Source: Metamycoplasma phocicerebrale (GTDB lineage: Bacteria > Bacillota_I > Bacilli_A > Mycoplasmatales > Metamycoplasmataceae). From it: a stretch of 64,000 nt of DNA. The notes beneath the pieces were generated by a model. It was not told where the DNA came from and did not search any database. It worked only from the letters and a program-made list of their open reading frames with translations. Shown here in pieces: positions 22,301 to 33,496 of the stretch (the stretch's first letter is position 1; every line of letters begins with the position of its first letter). The translations under genes were made by a program, and so were the position numbers. The DNA lies in contig NZ_CP033058.2 of assembly GCF_003383595.3 (NCBI RefSeq), positions 1 through 64,000 on the forward strand, in the 5' to 3' direction.

Positions 22301-25300
22301 GATTGTTTTGAAGCTTGCAATTTTCTTTTCAACTCTTCAATTCTTAGTCTTTCTTGTTCGGCAGCACTTTCTAAAGCGGATTTTTTATTTCTTGCTTCTG
22401 TTAATTTTTGTTCAATTTGAGTTTTTAAATTTTGTGCCTTACTTTTTAATTCATCATATTGAATTTCAGTTGCTTTTTTAATCAATTTATTTATATTTTC
22501 TAAATCTTTTTCAAGTTTTGGTATAACTTGAGTTACTTTAGATAAATTATTCTTGTTTGTTTCAAATTCATTAGAATTTGTATCAAAAGAATTCTTGGCG
22601 TTATCAAATTGAGAATCAGCGTCTTTTCTTTCTTGAACAATTTCATCCTTACGATTTGAAATAGATGCTTTCTTATCGTTGGCATCATTTATTTTATTTT
22701 TTAAATTATCAAATTCTGTTTGATATTTAGCTTGATTAGATGCTAAATTATCTTTTGTTTCATTAGCTTTTTCTAAAGCCAATTTAATATTATCTAAGGC
22801 TTGAGTCGCTTTTTCTAAATTGTGTTTATTTTCTTCTTTTAAAGCTTCATTAACTTCATTTATAGCGGCTTCAAGATTACTAATTTCGTCATTTATCTTT
22901 TGTTTATTAACTTCTATATTTTTAGCTTCTTCTTCAGCAATTTTGTCTTTAACTTGTTGCTCTAAAACTTTAGCTTCATCTATTTTTTGTTTTAATTCTT
23001 CAGCTAAAGTAGACATGTTATTATCAGTAGCTTTATTTTTTGCTTCTTCTGCTTTTTGAATTGCATCTTTTAATTTATTTTGCGATTCTTTTAGGGCATC
23101 TAAATCATTATTTTTTAAAGCCTCGTTAGCAGCTTCAGTAGCTTCTTTTAGTGATTTTTTAGCTTCATTTGCTTCGGTAGTTATTTCTAATTCTTTATTT
23201 TCAATGTTTTGGATTGCTTCTTTGGCTTTATTAAATGCATCTTCTGCGGCATCAATTTTATTTTTTAAATTTTGATTATCTTCTGTTAATTTGGCTTTAT
23301 CTTTATTTTTTTCATATAAAGTTTTGGCCTTGTTCATTTCAGTTTCTAAAGCATTTTTGGCATTTACGATCAAATTTTTATCATTTGAATTTAGTACATT
23401 AGTAGTAGAATCAATTTTTTCTTGCAAATCCTCTATTTGTTTTTTAATTTTTTGTTTTTCTTGTTCCAGTTGTTCATTTTCCAATTCAATTTTTTGTTTT
23501 TGGTTATTAATTAGTGTTGTTGCATTATTTACTTCTTGTAATTTTTGATCTAACTTATTAATATTTTCTGTATCATTTACATTTTGCGCTAATGTCTTAA
23601 CATTTTCAAGTTCAGTTTTAGCTTTTGAAAGTTTTTCTAATGTTGAGCTTAAAATTACTAAATCTTCACTTTCTTTATTTGCATTTGCCTCAGAAATGGC
23701 AGCATCTGCTTTTTGAATAGCTGCTTTTACTTTTTTATCTAATTCATCTTTAGCGTTTTTTAATTCATTTAATCTCGTTTGGGAATCGATTGATTCTTGT
23801 TTTGCTTTTTCCAAAGCCGCTTTAAATGTATCATATTCTGCTTTGAAAGCATCTTTAGAAATATCATTTTTTAGTTGGTTATCTAAATCATTTGATTGTG
23901 AAATAATTGCATTAAGCTTTTGCAATGCTTCAGTTAACGAAGTAATATCTGTTTTAGTTTTTGTATTCAAGGTTTCTTGGTTTAATTTATTGGTGTTTTC
24001 AATTAAACTATTTTTAATTGCTTGAATTCTTTCTTTTTCTATTTTTAATTTTTCTTGAGTTTGTTTTAAAATGTCTGCAGCTCTATTGATTGCAGATTCT
24101 AATTCAGTTTTTAATTCATCTAATTTAGCTTTAATTAATTTTTCTTTAAGTTCATTTGCTTTTGTAATAGCTTCTTCTAAATGAGCTATTGCTAAATTCA
24201 TTTCATTAATTGATTTTGCTTTCTTAGCTTCTTCTATTGCTTTGTTTAAAGCTTCAATAGCGGCGGTTGTTTCTTGTCTTAATTTTTGTTCTTCTTCTTG
24301 CTTTTGTTTCAATTTAGTATCAAGATCTTTTGTTTGATTTTTAAGTTCTTTTAAAGTTTCATCAATTGATTGCTTAATATCATTTAAATTTAATTCATTA
24401 GCTTTTTTAGAAGCTTCTTCTCCAATTTTGATAAGAGAATTAATATTGTCAATTGCTAATTTTAGTTCTTCTATTGATGAAGCATTTTTTGATTCTTCGA
24501 TTGCTTTTTTTGCATCTTCTTTAAATTTATTAGCAAATTTCTTTAAATTCTCTTTTTCTTGTTCTAAAGTTTGAGAATTTAATTTATTTTTTAATTCTTT
24601 TACCGCTTCTTGTGCTTTATCAAGCGCTTCTTTTAATTGATTTGATAAATTAGTTTCATTAAATAAATCTAATTTTTCTTTAATAATATTCCCTGTGCCA
24701 ATAAGAAGATTTAATGAATTTATAAATTCTTCAAATTCCGCTTTAATTAAAGCTCTTTTAGATTTTTCAACTTCACTATTAATTTTTTCAATTAACTTTT
24801 TGGCTTCATTTTTAACTTTTTCCACTTCTTTTAATTTTTCAGCTAATTTTGCTTTTCCTTGATCCAAAACATCCTTTGCTTTTTCAAGAGCAGACTCTAA
24901 AGCTTTTTTATCTTGACTTAAAGTGTCATGCTTATCTTTATTAGATTGAAGTTTTTGTAAGCTTTTGTTAATAATATCAATAGTATCAATTCCAAAGCCA
25001 ACGTGTTTTTCTAATTTTTCAATTTGTTCTTTCAAATCTTCAATCGATAAAGATTTTTTAATATTGCTTGAACCTATATTTAATGCTTTGATTAGTTTTT
25101 CAATATATTTACGCAATTCTTTGTAATCTTTATCAACTGTTGCATCTCAAGTACTTGCTTTTGAATGTTCATTATCAGAAATATTGGTTTCTGGGTTTTG
25201 AATTTTTTGGTCTTTGTCTGTTCCGCTTCTTTTCTTGGCATATTTTGTTGCTATAATAGCAGCAATACCAGCTGAAACAGCCACCGCACTAAAAGTTGAG

Positions 25301-25344
25301 CCTAAAATAATGGCCATTTTTTTCTTTTTTGTTGTAATTTTCAT
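19342..25344 (-). CDS. Giant membrane-anchored coiled-coil surface protein (2000 residues)
   Basis: The N-terminus MKITTKKKKM plus the hydrophobic helix AIILGSTFSAVAVSAGIAAI (residues 11-30) forms a signal anchor; there is no lipobox Cys. The next 1950 residues or so are highly charged helical heptads built of degenerate units of roughly 60-100 residues (such as ALKNNDLDALKESQNKLKDA), recalling FIVAR-like or GA-module helical arrays of Gram-positive adhesins. Trp and Cys are almost absent. A TGA(Trp) joins the anchor (STWDATVDK) to the long ORF, and two or more lie in the last 70 residues. AAGGAG precedes the ATG at 25344. The frame stops at TAG 19342-19344 because of a 2-nt insertion. A role in adhesion or host-protein binding is inference. 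Confidence 0.85.
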
Positions 25345-25413
25345 TTTTTTCTCCTTGCACTTAATAAAAAAATAGATAATTTTAAAAATTATGATTTAAA
25401 TAGTGTAAGTACA

Positions 25414-25419
25414 ATTATA
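25414..25419 (-). promoter_or_regulatory. Putative -10 box of the giant coiled-coil gene
   Basis: TATAAT on the minus strand, 69 bases before the ATG. The TA tract begins one base further upstream, exactly where the spacer between -10 and -35 should be. Confidence 0.55.
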
Positions 25420-25420
25420 A

Positions 25421-25440
25421 TATATATATATATATATATA
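25421..25440. repeat. (TA)10 dinucleotide tract in the promoter spacer
   Basis: Ten uninterrupted TA units adjoin the -10 box of the giant gene on its upstream side. Slippage in such tracts changes the -35/-10 spacing in two-base steps, a known phase-variation mechanism (the hif fimbrial promoters of Haemophilus are the classic TA case). Whether this one varies cannot be told from one sequence. Confidence 0.8.
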
Positions 25441-25612
25441 GGAAAAATGCGATAAAAAAATGCAAATTTAATTGCAAACAAACTAATTAAATGCTTATTG
25501 AGATGAAAAATTTTTCAATATTTTCTAATAAGGACTAATATTTTACTTTTATTTTATTAATGTTTTTTTTGAATGACTATTTTTACTTTTTATTTTTGAT
25601 GGTTTATAAATT

Positions 25613-25813
25613 TTATCAATTCTTTTTTATTCGCACATCGCCAAAGAAAAAAAGCACAATTTTACCCGCCAATTTTATATATTCATGTTCTTTTAATATT
25701 ATTTTTTTGGTTTGTTCATCTTGCTCTGTTTTTAATGAGTTAATATTAAAATTTAAATCAGATAAATTTACTCTTCGAACATCTTTTTTTAAATCTAATA
25801 ACCTTTTTTTCAT
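25613..25813 (-). CDS. Small basic hypothetical protein
   Basis: A 66-residue ORF (MKKRLLDLKKDVRRVNLSDL, ending VRIKKNW through a TGA) that I do not recognise. It is rich in Lys and Arg with one short hydrophobic patch (AGKIVLFFFGDV). No clear Shine-Dalgarno precedes the ATG, and in-frame stops occur just upstream. It lies alone between the giant gene promoter and a nuclease-like gene and could be a remnant. Confidence 0.35.
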
Positions 25814-26009
25814 ATGTATTTACTATTTTTTTATTAAAAAATTCCTTAGGTTGGAGACGTAATATTAAAATACATTCTTTTACATTCATTTTAAACTTGA
25901 GTTGCACAATTTTTATTAATAATTAATATTATGAATATTAAACTCAATTTAAAGCCCAAAAACATATAACACTTATAAAAGCATTGTCTATTTTTTTATT
26001 TTTGAGTGC

Positions 26010-26015
26010 TATAAT
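26010..26015 (+). promoter_or_regulatory. Putative -10 box of the nuclease-MATE pair
   Basis: TATAAT ends 9 bases before the ATG at 26025 and no Shine-Dalgarno lies between, so the message may be leaderless. Confidence 0.45.
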
Positions 26016-26024
26016 TTTAGAATT

Positions 26025-26795
26025 ATGAACAAAAACTACGTATATATTGATTTTGAAGCTATAGCAAATCCTTTTGCAAGAATAATTAATCTTCCTTCCG
26101 ATACTCCTTATGCATATACTGTAGGAGGATTGAATAAATATCAAAATTTTGAAACTAAAACTTTTATTGTAGATTTTAATAAAGGCAATAATTTAAATAA
26201 TATTTGATCAATTATTAAACAAAATATTATTAAACATATATACGAAATTAATCCAAAATTAAAAATTTCAGAAATTGTTTTTATTGGTCACAATCCAAAC
26301 CTTGAAAAAAGAATTTTGCAAAAACTCTTTCCTAATAATGAAGTTCAACCTTTATTAGACCCGTCATGTCCTGTTTTATCTTTATCTAAATTAACGGGGC
26401 CCATATTTGAAGATGAATATTTTTTAAATATTAAAAAGGCAATTAAAGATTCGGGAATTGAATCATTAAAAAAGAGAGTGGCAGGGAAAAATGGTGCTAT
26501 TGCTTCATTTGTAGGACATTGATTATACATAAATGCCATTAAAAATTTGCGTGTGAATGATAAAAGAAAAAAATACTTTTTAAAATTAAATAAAAATTTA
26601 GTCATAAAAGAATTAAGAAAATACTCAGGAGATGACGTTAAAAAAATGTTATTTTTAACCACAGATCAAGAGAGAACAGACAAAATGATTAAACAATACT
26701 TGTATAAAAAAGAATTATTAAAACAAATTAAAAATTTAGAACTAGATGAGAATTTAACTATTAAAGATATAAAACAAAAAATTTGAAACCTTTAA
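26025..26795 (+). CDS. RNase H-fold 3'-5' exonuclease-like protein (DUF2779-like)
   Basis: A 256-residue protein whose N-terminus YVYIDFEAIANPF has the Asp-x-Glu pattern of motif I in DEDD exonucleases, followed by VGGLNKYQNFETKTFIV and FIGHNPNLEKRIL, which look like the next strands and motif II. The style resembles the C-terminal DUF2779 domain found in longer mycoplasma proteins of the UU173 type; here it stands alone. Three TGA codons are Trp. A charged helical C-terminus follows. It ends 15 bases before the MATE gene and probably shares its message. The assignment rests on motif recognition only. Confidence 0.55.
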
Positions 26796-26810
26796 AGGAG
26801 ATAAAAAATA

Positions 26811-28550
26811 ATGCAAGAAAGTGTAATAAAACACAAAAAAAAGCATTATTTTAGAAGGTTTTTACCACAATCAAAATATGATTGAAAAATTTATTTTTCA
26901 AAAACATGACCAATTATTATAGGTGAAATTCTATTTTGCCTAAATGGTTTTTTGGACAATTTTATGGTAAGCCACATACCTTCTGGTATTGATGCTTTAA
27001 CTTATGCTAATACATATACTGGTATTATTTATACCATATTTTTTGCTATTCAGGGTATAGCTGGAATGTTTGTTGGTCAATATTATGGAAAAAAAGATTA
27101 TAAAAAGGTTAATCAAATAATGAACCTTAGAATTTGAATGTATTTATTCATAAGTTTAACTTTTGCAATAATTTGTTGAAGCACTCCGACAAACCTTATT
27201 CAATTTATTGGAGGAAAAAATATTAACGGTGTAGCTTTAAATGAATCAAGAATGTATTTAATGTTAATATCAGTATCATGAGTAATTACTTCATTTAATT
27301 TTAATACTAACATGCAACTTAATGAAACGGGACACTCAAATTTAGCTTTTGTTTCGGCCTGTTTAACCTTATTAAGTAATGCTACTATTAATGCTATATC
27401 TTTATATGGTTTTAAGGGGCATGCCTACTATGCTGCTTTTGGTTCAATTATCAGCGCTTTTGTGTGTCTAGCTTCAGATTCTTTTTTAACTTATTATAAG
27501 GATAGGCCAATATTTATAAATATTTTTAAAATTTACAGAATAACAAAACCTGTTGCTAAACAGTTGCTTAGAAGGATCCCTGCTATGTTAATAACAATAG
27601 CTGCAATGATTACATTACCTATGAGAATGATTATATGATCAAGAGCCTTTCCCGATGATTTGATTAATGGTTCGGGAATTAGAGCTGCTTGGATGGGAAT
27701 CAATGCTGTGACAATATTGGGTTTAGTTGAAAGTTTAGCTTCCATAGCTTCAGCAATTACTTCGGCTTGTTCATCTAACGTCTCATATTTTGTTGCTAGC
27801 AATTTAGGAAAAAATAATTTTGAAGAAGCTGAAAAACATGCATTTGCCCTAAAAGGTTTTCATGCTATAATGGGTTTAACAATGTCAACAATAATGGTAG
27901 GGGTTGTATTTGGTATTGCTTATTCCCCTGCTACATCTAGAGGAGCTCAAGAGGCAGTAGTTTCAAATATTTACTTTTATTTAGATAGAGGGCTTTTTGG
28001 AAATATTTTAGAATCAAAACAAACGAAATATTGAATTGATTCCAACATTTTAGAAAAAGCTAAAATTGTTTATAACTCGCAATTCCATGTTTGATCTAAT
28101 GGAATACCTAATAAAAATGAATTAAATATTTTTATAAATAATGAAGATATTCAAAATTTAATTAAAGATATGAAATTAAAAATAGGTTTATCTTTTAGAC
28201 AAATATTTTTATATACTTGTTTTACATTTATATGCATTAATCCTGTTTGGTGTTGATTTTATACTACCGCTGCTTTACCAAGTGCTGGTGGTAGAAATAT
28301 GATAGGTTCATTAACGATGTTGGGAGCTCATTGATTATCATTTATTTGATTAATTACTTTGACTTTTGGAATTATCATACCATTAAGATCAAAAAATACT
28401 TTTATTAGTTTAGAAGTTGCATATTGTTTATTTTTTATGATAGATTTCATAAGATGACTAATATTTGAAATAGTTACTGCCAAAACTAATTGAAAAAGAA
28501 ATATTACTGAAGAAAGTGAAAAAATAATAATAAAAAAAGACACAATTTAA
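26811..28550 (+). CDS. MATE-family multidrug/organic cation efflux protein
   Basis: A 579-residue polytopic membrane protein with about 12 hydrophobic segments. The N-terminal repeat FCLNGFLDNFMVSHIPSG, then FFAIQGIAGMFVGQYYGKKD, is characteristic of the MATE/MatE fold, with the second half starting at RIPAMLITIAAMITLPMRMI. MATE pumps export drugs or metabolites by Na+ or H+ antiport. More than ten TGA(Trp) codons fragment it under the standard code. AAAGGAG precedes the ATG. A loop of about 55 polar residues (from YFYLDRGLFGNILESK to LIKDMKLKIG) is longer than usual between helices of the second half. Confidence 0.85.
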
Positions 28551-28592
28551 ACCTTTATTTGTTTTATCGGTTTAATTAAAGTGTCTTTTTTA
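28532..28592. terminator. Long bidirectional terminator hairpin
   Basis: The arms AAAAAGACAC (28534-28543) and GTGTCTTTTT (28581-28590), with an inner AATTTAAACC/GGTTTAATT pairing, lie between the convergent MATE and SGNH lipoprotein genes. Confidence 0.75.
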
Positions 28593-31500
28593 TTATTCAT
28601 TATCCATATTTTTGTATAAATAACCTTTTTGTAATAATTTTGCAATTAAAACAATATTTTTTTCATTGTGATAGATATTGTCTGTTTTTTCAGGATTTGC
28701 TATAAATGACATAATAGAATCATCTGTTCACTTACTAAAGTTTCTAAAGTTTACATTTCTAGAATTGGTATTATCAATTGTGTATCCAGCAAAGAAATAA
28801 TCATTATATTTAATTTCATTTGAAATACCTATTTTTGCTAAAGTGTCATTATTTAATGTTTTTAAGTAAGTTTTGATTTCACTATTTTTTTCAATTACTT
28901 CTTTATATGCTTTAGCAATAGAACTAGAAATATAGTTTTCTGCATATTGCCCAGATAAAGCTGCTGCTCCTGTAATAGGCCAATATTCGTCTATTGTCAT
29001 ATTTGAAAGAGACAATAATGTTATAGATGCATAAATACGGCTGGTTGCTCTATAACCATCTAATTTTTTAACTTCTTTAATATCTATTTGATTATTATTG
29101 TTTTTAGCTAATTTTACAACTTCTTCAATAAATGTTTGAACTGTTGGTCTAAATAAGCTTGCTAATAATGTATCAGCTGATAATAAGTTTACTAATTCCA
29201 ATCCCAAACCTATTTCAACATTAATTTTAAATTCACTATTATCTCTTGGCTTTCCGTTTTGCCCAGAAGGCGCACTTCTTTTAATTATTTTTGAAATATT
29301 TTGTTGAGCTAAGTCTTTGTAAGATTTATTAAATAAAACCGAATACAATCCTTCTTTTAAATCAAACTTGCTTGCATCAAATAAATAATTAATCATTTTT
29401 GTATAAGCAATATGATCTACCTTACTAAATAAATTAATAATTTTATCCTTATATTTATTCATAAGAGTAGGAATATGAATAGTTTTTGGATCATTATCTT
29501 TAGATATAAATTTAATAACTCCTAAAATTAGTGTATTTTTCAATTCTGATACAGTATCGGTGGATCCTGTATTTATAGTAACAAATTGTTCAAAAATATT
29601 ATCTATAATTTCGCTAAATATTGTTTCTTCATTAATAATAGCTTTTAAGAATGAATCAACAAAATTTTTAATTGTATTTTTATTGCTTTCAATTACATCT
29701 ATTTTATATAAATTAGGTAAAGATTTAAAGGTCTTTGTTATTATTATATCTATTTGTTTAGCTAATTTTGCTTCTGGGTCATTAAATAAAGTTTTAACAA
29801 ATTCTTTTAAAGATTGTTTAATGTTAGTTATTTGTGAACCATTAGCAAGGTTTTTTACTAATTCTAAAACGTTTCTGCTTAAAACTAAATTATTATTTGT
29901 ATCAAAAAATAAATCCAATCCGAAATTAAATATTTGTTTTAGACTAGCTTGGTTAATTATAAAATCAAGTAAATCTTTAGTTAATTGTTTTTCTTCTTCA
30001 CTGTTTGTACCAATTAAATTATTAATATTTTTATTATTTAATATAATATCTTTTAAATTAGGTTTTTCTTTAACTATATCAAAAGCATTGCTTAAAAACT
30101 TCTTAACTAATTCAATATTATTATTTAATTCATCATTTATTTTTATAATTTTAACTATTTTAATTATATTTTTTTCATCACTAAATGTTTTATGAGAATA
30201 TTTAATAAAAGCTTCAGATAAGTAATTAAATTTAAATTTCAATCCATTGTGGCCTAATTCTGAAATCATGCCGTTAGCCAAAACTTTAGAAATATCAAAA
30301 TTATTCTCTATTTCTACAAATACACTTAAGATTGAACCAATTAACTTAGTTTGTTCTTCTGAATTTATTTCTTTAAATAGTTTGTTAATATTTGGGTCTT
30401 TGTTAATAACATTGCAAATAATTCTTACTAAAATTGGTTTTAATTCTTCATTTGATATAAATTCTTTAAATGTTTCGGAAAAAGCTTCCTGTAATTCTAA
30501 GTTTTCTGCCTGGCTTTTATAAATAAATTTTAATAGTTTACTTATTGTATTTATATTTTTAAACTCTTCTTCATTAGCATTGTGTTGGGCATTATTAATA
30601 ATGTTTTTTAATTGTTCACTAATTAATTTTGGTAATTTATTTGAATGCATCAACTTGCTTAAAAATATATCTAAATCTTCATTACTAATATATTCTTGCT
30701 TTTTGTTTAATTTTTTTGCACTATCTTTTATTAAATTATTAATTGCATCATTTTTTAAAATGTTTTTAGAAATTTTTTCAACCAATGTTGATAAATCTTC
30801 TTTAAATGAAGTTGCAAAATCACTTTTAGCAAAATCTTTAATTAAATTTAAAATATTTTCTTGTTTTAAGAATGTTTGATTTAATAAATCAACAATATAT
30901 TCTTTCTTTAAAATTTTGGCCCCTGATTTTCCATCTTTATCTCAATCTTTTTCTAATAATTGTTTTTGAAATTCATCTAATTGAGAACTTATAAATTTAG
31001 ATTGCTTAATTCATGAAACTAATTTATCAGCAGCGCCTTCTTTATTCTTAAAGAAATTGTAAATATCATTGTTAGGATCGATATCTTTTATTATTTGAAT
31101 ATTAAAAGATTTTTTTAAAATTGATAAAAATATTTCTTTAATTTGATTATTTGTAAAATTGATTAATCTTCTTGAAATACGCTTAGGATCTAATTTATCC
31201 TTAATATGTAAGATTACCTCTTCTTCTTCCAATAATTTATTTATTACTTCTTGTTTATTTTTGCCTATATTATCTTCATATAATTTTTTAGAATCCTCTG
31301 TAGTTAATTCTATTATTTGCTTATTATTATCTTTGCTAAAAGAAGATAAATATTTTTTGCTTCAACCTAAATTATATAAAGTTTCGTTTTTAATAGTATT
31401 AGCTGTTAATTTAACAAAGGCATCCATAGCCATTTTTTTGTATCCATAAACAGTGGGATGAATATCAAAAACAACCGATGTTAAAACTTCTTGGTTTTCG

Positions 31501-32723
31501 TTTCAATATGACGCATCAAATGCATCTACAAAATAAATATTTTTACCCACTTTTTGTTTTGCTTCTTTTATTGCATTTGTAAGAGGTTGCATAAATTGCA
31601 ACATAAGGTTTTCAGTCTCTCCTGAAAGTTGAATATTGTTAGGAAATAAACTATGAATCATACTTAAAAATCTTAAAAACGGAGCCGGATAATTAAACAA
31701 TACAACATTAGTTTTTGAATTAATAGAATTAATTTTATTTAATAATGTTACTAATCTATCAGTAATTTCTTCTTTGCATATATCAGTAAATTTTTTATAT
31801 AAAGCTGATAATTTTTCATAATCAATTTTGTTATTTTTTTGAAAATCATTAATTAATTCATTAAAATTGACGGCTTCCAATACAGAACTAAAAAATCTTA
31901 AAAAGTCGTTTGCTCCCAAAGTAATTGTCATCAAATTAGATTGTTTAATTTTTTGGACTAAAAGTTTTTTAAACTCTTCTTTATTTTCATATCTTCCATC
32001 AAATGTATGCTTATAAATTCCATCTTCATTTTTAAATATTTCAGGTCTTTTAGAATTATATGTTTCGTCTAGCAAATCAAGTCATTCTAAAATAGTTGAA
32101 TTGGATGTTGCAAAATTATCAAAACTTTTTACTCTTTGAGGATTATCCTTATTTAAATAGTAAGCTAAATAAACAGGAAAAGACATTCCTTCTATTTTTC
32201 CATTAACCATTTTACCATGGTAATCTTTATCTAATGCTGCTGTAAAGCCGGCCGAAACCGAATCTCCTATAGCTAAATAATTTATTTTTTCATCTTTCTT
32301 TATTATGTTTTCGGCTTTTTCAAATTTATTATCTTTATTAGGATTAAGATCTATTTCATTTTTTTTCTTAAATCCATTAATAACTAGTTTTTTTGTAACA
32401 AAAGTATTTTCTTTGCCTTTTTGAAAAAGTTTTATATTTATTTCTAGTTCTCCAGTTTCGTCGTTTGGAGTTTTTGAAATTATAGAAACTTCATACTCTT
32501 TATCATCATAATTTGAAAAACTAATATCTGAATCTTGAATAGCAGAAGCCATTTTATCCACTTTATTTGATATAAAAATATTAATGTTTTCTATCTGTTT
32601 AGCAATTCCTTGTTTTTGCTGTTTGTTTTTATTAACACAACTAAATGTAAAAACAACAGGTGTAATAGCTAAAGTAGTTAAAGATAAAATCTTTAATAAT
32701 TTGGTTTTTTTAGAATTTCACAT
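28593..32723 (-). CDS. Giant SGNH/GDSL hydrolase lipoprotein
   Basis: A 1376-residue lipoprotein (signal MWNSKKTKLLKILSLTTLA, lipobox FTFSC). Residues about 60-120 resemble one lipoprotein-associated repeat ending in NGFKKK. An SGNH esterase domain follows with block I IGDSVSAGF (Ser155), block III LGANDF (Asn272) and block V FDIHPTVYGY (Asp420, His422), so the catalytic set appears complete. The remaining 900 or so residues are helical and of unknown function. All parts are in one frame through TGA(Trp) codons. The likely role is surface ester or lipid hydrolysis, perhaps in host-lipid scavenging; substrate unknown. Confidence 0.85.
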
Positions 32724-32989
32724 AAAATACTCCTAATTATATAATCCATATTTACTTGGATAAAAGAATTTTAATAAAAATTATTCTAAACTCATATTTT
32801 TTGTGTTTTTTTAAGTAAAAAAATATTTTTAAGTGATTTAAATATAAAAAACAATACAAAAAGTGTTCATTTTTGTTAAATTTAAAACAATATATTTTTA
32901 AAACTAAATAAAAAGTTAATTTTTTTGTTTTTAATATAATAAATTTTTTTAATATTAGTCATTTGAAATTTAAAATTAGAAAGAAAAAA

Positions 32990-33292
32990 ATGAAAAGGCA
33001 ATTGCATTTATCTAATTTAATTTTAAATATTATATTTCAGACAATATACATATTTTATGTTATTTTTGCTATTACAATGTTAATAATGAGCAATAATTAT
33101 ACAGCATCAACTTGAGGCATTGTCATAACTTTGATTCTTATAGGATCATATGGAGGAATATTGATAGGAGTATTATTTTTAATAAACATAATAATGAATA
33201 TTGTTTGTGCTGTTGTAGCTGCATTTAAATCTTTATCTATAATTAAAAATAATAAAATTAATAACCAACAAATGCAATCTCAAAATTTATAG
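32990..33292 (+). CDS. Small two-to-three-helix membrane protein
   Basis: A 100-residue ORF visible only when TGA is read as Trp (TASTWGIVITL). It has hydrophobic segments at about residues 9-34, 44-66 and 66-80 and a polar C-terminus KNNKINNQQMQSQNL. The ATG follows the AGAAAG of a weak ribosome site. I do not recognise a family. It lies alone between two surface lipoprotein genes. Confidence 0.65.
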
Positions 33293-33496
33293 ATTTTTTG
33301 AAATATAAAAATCTATAAAATATAAATGATAAATATTGAATTTTGTACCAACAAAAATGCAACTTAATTGTGAGTTTTTTATTTTTTACACATTTTTTTA
33401 ATTTATAACTTGTTTTAAGCGCTATATTATTAATAAAAATGAAAATAACAAAATAAAGAATTATAATTAAATTGTTAATAAACAAAGGGGGGTTTT

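Larger units (their letters stand above)
25345..25612. other. Promoter region of the giant gene, with a dinucleotide tract
   Basis: The stretch upstream of the giant gene contains its ribosome site (25349-25354), a -10 box and a (TA)10 tract described separately. The rest is A/T-rich and I see no gene in it. Confidence 0.5.

Noticed and set aside
22299-24025. Several plus-strand ORFs (60-85 codons) opposite the giant coiled-coil gene
   Set aside because: They are antisense shadows: Ser/Phe/Leu-rich translations of heptad coding sequence, with no ribosome sites.
29560-30879. Plus-strand hydrophobic ORFs (up to 211 codons) over the SGNH lipoprotein gene
   Set aside because: They lie antisense to one continuous minus-strand frame; the hydrophobicity comes from reverse-complemented Lys/Asn/Glu codons.
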